Assembly: GCA_012934845.2 (NCBI GenBank)
Contig: WNNJ02003841.1
Coordinates: 1 to 64,000 of the forward strand
Reading direction: 5' to 3'
DNA: 64,000 nucleotides
Source: Pomphorhynchus laevis
Lineage: Eukaryota; Acanthocephala; Palaeacanthocephala; Echinorhynchida; Pomphorhynchidae
Shown here: in pieces, positions 63,101 to 64,000 of the stretch
Layout: each line of letters begins with the position of its first letter
Numbering within the stretch: the first letter of the stretch is position 1
Made by a program: the position numbers and the translations under genes
Notes under the pieces: model-generated
The model's database searches: none
What the model saw: the letters and a program-made list of their open reading frames with translations, nothing else
Told to the model about the DNA's origin: nothing

Positions 63101-63496
63101 GAAATAGTGTTTAATGATCAATTCTCGTATTAAACATTAACGTTAAGATATCGAATATATTATCAATAGTAGCTTAACGGTTAATACATAACGTTTTAGA
63201 TTGATATCAAAGAGCGTAAATGGCAAATATGTCACAAGTGCTACATATATGCAATCAAAAAGATGCTACCAGCAATGACGTCATAATACGAAAATTAAGT
63301 GATACCTTTTTATGCATTTTCATCACAGTGGATCTCTTCGGATTAGTTCTACGCGATCGCCGTGGTGTTTGCTTACTGACTTCTTCTTTATTATCCTGGA
63401 TATCACTTGCGATAAGCATTTCTTCAATATGCAGAATAATATTCTCCATGACTACATTTACAATGGATACGTCACGAAAGTTTTCGGGTATCCAAC
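37993..63496 (-). CDS. RSF1-like PHD-finger chromatin remodelling factor, 13 exons, 5' end outside the window
   Basis: Exons in transcript order: 63496-63306, 61859-61799, 61752-61667, 58109-58005, 57953-57859, 57815-57764, 57416-57354, 56490-56336, 56251-56172, 52573-52483, 52422-52375, 39257-39190, 39137-37993. All introns are GT..AG and every junction keeps frame, giving about 745 codons. A C4HC3 PHD finger spans exons 3-4: [13 protein letters not shown], then [15 protein letters not shown], then [10 protein letters not shown], with spacing C-x2-C-x11-C-x2-C-x4-H-x2-C-x15-C-x2-C. Next come [18 protein letters not shown] and ANIENLI, then [29 protein letters not shown]. This order and these words match RSF1 after its PHD finger (LCEKLEEQLQDLDVAL; SIENII; RKCISYRFDEFDEAIDEAIED). 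RSF1 is the histone-binding subunit of the ISWI complex RSF, acting in the nucleus. The C-terminal exon is acidic, Ser-rich and disordered. Confidence 0.88.
40370..40510 (+). repeat. PLE-A terminal module, well preserved
   Basis: GAGGTCATCAGGAGGAACTG, then CTATG, GGTTTCGGCCCC, AACATAGCAGCGGGGCC, the side hairpin AATACATGCTAATGATGTATT and CCTCTGA. All stems are intact. It is the terminal unit of the adjoining minus-strand PLE-A fragment. Confidence 0.75.
40511..40870 (-). mobile_element. PLE-A fragment, 3' end
   Basis: The minus strand encodes [20 protein letters not shown] and further residues matching PLE-A, then the A/T-rich 3' tail ending at the module above. It is truncated just upstream by (TATATT)-rich sequence. 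Broken. Confidence 0.75.
41380..43530 (-). mobile_element. Non-LTR retroelement with reverse transcriptase, zinc motif and restriction-like endonuclease remnant
   Basis: Minus-strand parts in order: an N-terminal stretch ([18 protein letters not shown], 43500-43280); RT (43061-42402) with [31 protein letters not shown] (motif A), [13 protein letters not shown] (motif B) and [12 protein letters not shown] (motif C near 42600); a thumb-like region ([15 protein letters not shown]); then a C..H/D..C-type motif with RHDIMR; then GLFGGW and a D-x-CVFNP-like end near 41450. This order resembles R2/R4-type elements with a restriction-like nuclease, which are site-specific in known cases. A few interruptions separate the parts, so it is inactive but unusually complete. 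A perfect 13-bp hairpin (AAAAGGTCATTTT arms) lies at 41381-41412, at its 3' terminus. Its 5' side abuts PLE-A sequence. Confidence 0.75.
43531..44815 (+). mobile_element. PLE-A copy, reverse-transcriptase region
   Basis: The protein has [19 protein letters not shown] (PLE RT signature near 43960), [16 protein letters not shown] (motif A, about 44215), [12 protein letters not shown] and [12 protein letters not shown] (Y-I-D-D box near 44508), then [16 protein letters not shown]. One frame change separates the two halves. It aligns with the copy at 47.9-48.9 kb at nucleotide level. The 5' part is replaced by the non-LTR element and the 3' end is cut by the GC-rich LINE piece at 44816. Broken. 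Confidence 0.85.
44816..45545 (-). mobile_element. LINE ORF1 fragment with CCHC zinc knuckles
   Basis: A GC-richer insert. The minus strand encodes [10 protein letters not shown] and then GHCASRCS (a C-x2-C-x4-H-x4-C knuckle), followed by [11 protein letters not shown], a second knuckle, then Pro-rich sequence and a coiled-coil-like stretch ([20 protein letters not shown]). Paired knuckles of this kind are typical of ORF1 of jockey/I/R1 LINEs. It is 3'-incomplete and broken and lies inside PLE sequence. A Gag of another retroelement class is less likely but not excluded. Confidence 0.6.
45546..46800 (+). mobile_element. Second PLE family (PLE-B), RT C-terminus and GIY-YIG endonuclease
   Basis: On + the sequence encodes [13 protein letters not shown] then [12 protein letters not shown] (PLE RT thumb), a region with [13 protein letters not shown], then [20 protein letters not shown] followed by GLIKRIKQ and [17 protein letters not shown]. 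The last part is the GIY-YIG nuclease of canonical PLEs with its CC-x motif. The 3' end near 46730 has CCTGATGATGAAGAGC then TATCGAAAT, the hairpin motif described in the findings. It differs in sequence from PLE-A and is missing its N-terminal RT part. Broken. Confidence 0.8.
46860..49620 (+). mobile_element. PLE-A copy, most complete in the window, with inverted terminal modules
   Basis: The left end has a terminal module in antisense (46985-47090) and the right end one in sense (49382-49482), so the copy has inverted termini. The coding part runs 47296-48915: an N-terminal region ([20 protein letters not shown] and [18 protein letters not shown]), RT signature [19 protein letters not shown] box near 48655 and the [11 protein letters not shown] region. 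No GIY-YIG domain follows; after the RT comes a non-coding tail, so PLE-A may be endonuclease-free or the domain is lost. The 3' tail occurs twice in tandem (48940-49130 and 49160-49345). Several breaks; inactive. Confidence 0.85.
49621..52370. other. Unique AT-rich part of the RSF1 intron
   Basis: No gene is seen. Notable small structures: four copies of a GGCTCC-type word (TATGGCTCC, ATAGCAC, AGACC) at 50700-50770; a single arm of the CTGAAGA-hairpin repeat at 51270-51375; and a strong hairpin CATCTGGTATG...CATACCAGATG at 51909-51945. Confidence 0.45.
53700..54900. repeat. Tandem array, about 3.1 units of ~375-380 bp
   Basis: GCAGCATGAA occurs at 53761, 54136 and 54516. Each unit also has CAGCTCACAGATG, ATTGCGATA or ATCGCGGTA, GTGTACGGA and AGCTGATGA. 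Units are about 75-85% alike. The array lies in the intron of the RSF1-like gene between exons 56172 and 52573. No coding potential. Confidence 0.85.
54901..55910. other. AT-rich intronic DNA
   Basis: No feature recognised. A small plus-strand frame (55220-55405) has no distinctive content. Confidence 0.4.
55915..56085. repeat. Foldback repeat with a perfect 22-bp central palindrome
   Basis: The centre AGAAACAAAAC/GTTTTGTTTCT is a perfect palindrome. The arms carry CTGATTATGCTATCAGC...GCTAGCGAAATATAAA to the right and its mirror to the left, so two CTGATNAT-hairpin-GAAA/AAAA motifs sit head to head. Outer ends GCCAACA.../...TTGGC also mirror. Confidence 0.65.
58005..61752 (-). CDS. PHD-finger exon pair of the RSF1-like gene (61752-61667 and 58109-58005)
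   Basis: The first two zinc ligands (CRKC) are in the upstream exon and the other six (CDGC, H, C, CPIC) in the downstream exon. The intron between them is 3.56 kb, starts GTAAGT, ends TTGCAAG, and contains a PLE-A fragment. The junction falls between codons for Ile and Val-Leu-Leu-Cys, as in many animal PHD genes. The finger is predicted to read histone tails or support complex contacts; W in GDWFC is the usual structural residue. Confidence 0.85.
59330..60385 (-). mobile_element. PLE-A fragment in the RSF1 intron, interrupted by another repeat
   Basis: The minus strand matches the PLE-A RT in three blocks: 60385-60090 (upstream part), 59925-59650 (motif A region to the region before the YIDD box) and 59465-59330 (post-palm). 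Between the first two, at about 59935-60050, lies a repeat whose minus strand has CCTGAAGAAGGCCACTAGC and TGGTCGAAAGC, a PLE-type terminal hairpin motif. So a second element inserted into the first. Broken and old. Confidence 0.75.
60390..61380. other. AT-rich intronic DNA
   Basis: No gene is seen. Short mirrored words, GAGTTCACTTATATGAAC and CATTTGAGTTCAC, occur near 60885-60925. Confidence 0.4.
61385..61545. repeat. Foldback (MITE-like) repeat
   Basis: Left arm AATAAGGGCAGTTTTATGCA, then TTAATA, mirrored by right TTATTAATGCATAAAACAGC followed by TCTTATT, around an A/T-rich palindromic centre. Non-coding. It lies in the RSF1 intron close to exon 61667-61752. Confidence 0.65.
62630..62670. 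repeat. Short strong hairpin
   Basis: CATTTAATTGTGGT and ACCACAATTAAATG form a 14-bp perfect inverted repeat with a 5-bp loop (TTGGTTACC-type centre). Intronic. Function unknown. Confidence 0.6.
63306..63496 (-). CDS. First visible exon of the RSF1-like gene
   Basis: Acceptor GTGCAATAG, donor GTATCA, 63 complete codons. It encodes [31 protein letters not shown], then a basic run [11 protein letters not shown]. Its 3' phase matches the next exon. I could not match it firmly to a named RSF1 N-terminal domain. It is included by phase, strand and composition. Confidence 0.65.
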
Positions 63497-63788
63497 CTAT
63501 TGCACAAATATGTAGAAAATATAAAACAATATAATTACAAAATCCTCATCAAAAGTAATTTTAGGCATTAATTAATTTTAGGGATTAAGTTACAATTTTG
63601 ACGAAAAGCCCATTTAACAGTGAATTTTTATGTAAATATAATATTATATTTCATGTAATATGAATAAGTTATATCAACAAATGAGGAAGTTTGAATGATA
63701 AGATAATAATGACTATTATGGTATTCATTACAATAGCCAAAACTAGATTTTTTAAAAAATTAAGTTTTTATTTAGACAATTCGATTTC

Positions 63789-64000
63789 ATGCCGATTGCC
63801 ATTGAGACTTTAGGGGCTTTTGGGAAGAAGATGGCTTTCTTTATAAAGATGCTAGGAAACGACATCAAAGGAGCGACTGGGGAAGCACGCGCCGCATTCT
63901 TCCTTCGGCAATGCCTTAGTACAGCAATTCAAAGAGGAAACTCTGCGTGCATTATGGAATGCTTGAGTGACCCAGTTACATACCAGATTTTAGTTGATTG
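63789..64000 (+). mobile_element. Retroelement ORF, C-terminal region, running off the window
   Basis: The plus strand is open for 70 codons to the window edge: MPIAIETLGAFGKKMAFFIK, then GATGEARAAFFLRQ and LSTAIQRGNSACIM. The ETLGAFG...A..T(G)..R....L.QRLS.A.QRGN pattern is typical of the extreme C-terminus of reverse-transcriptase ORFs common in invertebrate genomes. It ends just upstream (on the other strand) of the first visible RSF1 exon. The 5' side is truncated near 63780. Confidence 0.65.

Noticed and set aside
1-64000. tRNA or rRNA genes
   Set aside because: I looked for the tRNA TPsiC box word GGTTCGAATCC and relatives and for conserved rRNA words and found none with the required partner elements.

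Overview
This window is AT-rich nuclear DNA (by eye well over 70% A+T) from a eukaryote, most likely an invertebrate metazoan. Split genes use GT..AG introns, two host genes encode animal-type regulators, and the gaps are packed with Penelope-like retroelements (PLEs), non-LTR retroelements, foldback repeats and tandem arrays. Nothing bacterial (operons, Shine-Dalgarno spacing, CRISPR) is seen. The species cannot be named from sequence alone.

Host genes, left to right. (1) A three-exon gene on + at 3347-8166 encodes an F-box plus zinc-binding-region protein of the Emi1/FBXO5/Rca1 type. The F-box is split by intron 1 and the zinc module by intron 2; all junctions keep frame. (2) An intronless tetraspanin-like membrane protein lies on + at 12333-13019. 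(3) A two-piece glutaredoxin lies on - at 17040-18776. Its 1.4 kb interruption lacks an obvious acceptor and is bounded by a 16-nt inverted repeat. (4) A very long minus-strand gene (63496 down to 37993, 13 exons visible, 5' end outside the window) encodes an RSF1-like PHD-finger chromatin remodelling factor. Its 13.1 kb intron (52374-39258) holds a dense nest of retroelements.

Mobile DNA. One PLE family (called PLE-A here) recurs at 20.1-20.5, 30.4-30.7, 40.5-40.9, 43.5-44.8, 46.9-49.6 and 59.3-60.4 kb. Its ends carry a compact structured module found at 16 or more sites, with two interleaved helices (a pseudoknot), an outer stem and a side hairpin. Several copies carry paired base changes. 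Two other PLE families are seen through GIY-YIG endonuclease remnants (16.2-16.5 and 45.6-46.8 kb). Non-LTR remnants are at 8.8-9.4, 25.1-25.4, 32.4-33.1, 41.4-43.5, 44.8-45.5 and 63.8-64.0 kb. Two hammerhead-ribozyme-like sequences sit as an inverted pair at 11310-11543.

Arrays: a ~1052-bp tandem (21.7-24.1 kb), a ~763-779-bp tandem (25.9-27.7 kb), a ~319-bp satellite with seven units (35.15-37.39 kb), a ~377-bp tandem with about three units (53.7-54.9 kb), and a ~125-bp minisatellite (17.88-18.37 kb). Many other repeats are head-to-head foldbacks whose arms carry a CTGA(A/T)GA-hairpin-GAAA motif.
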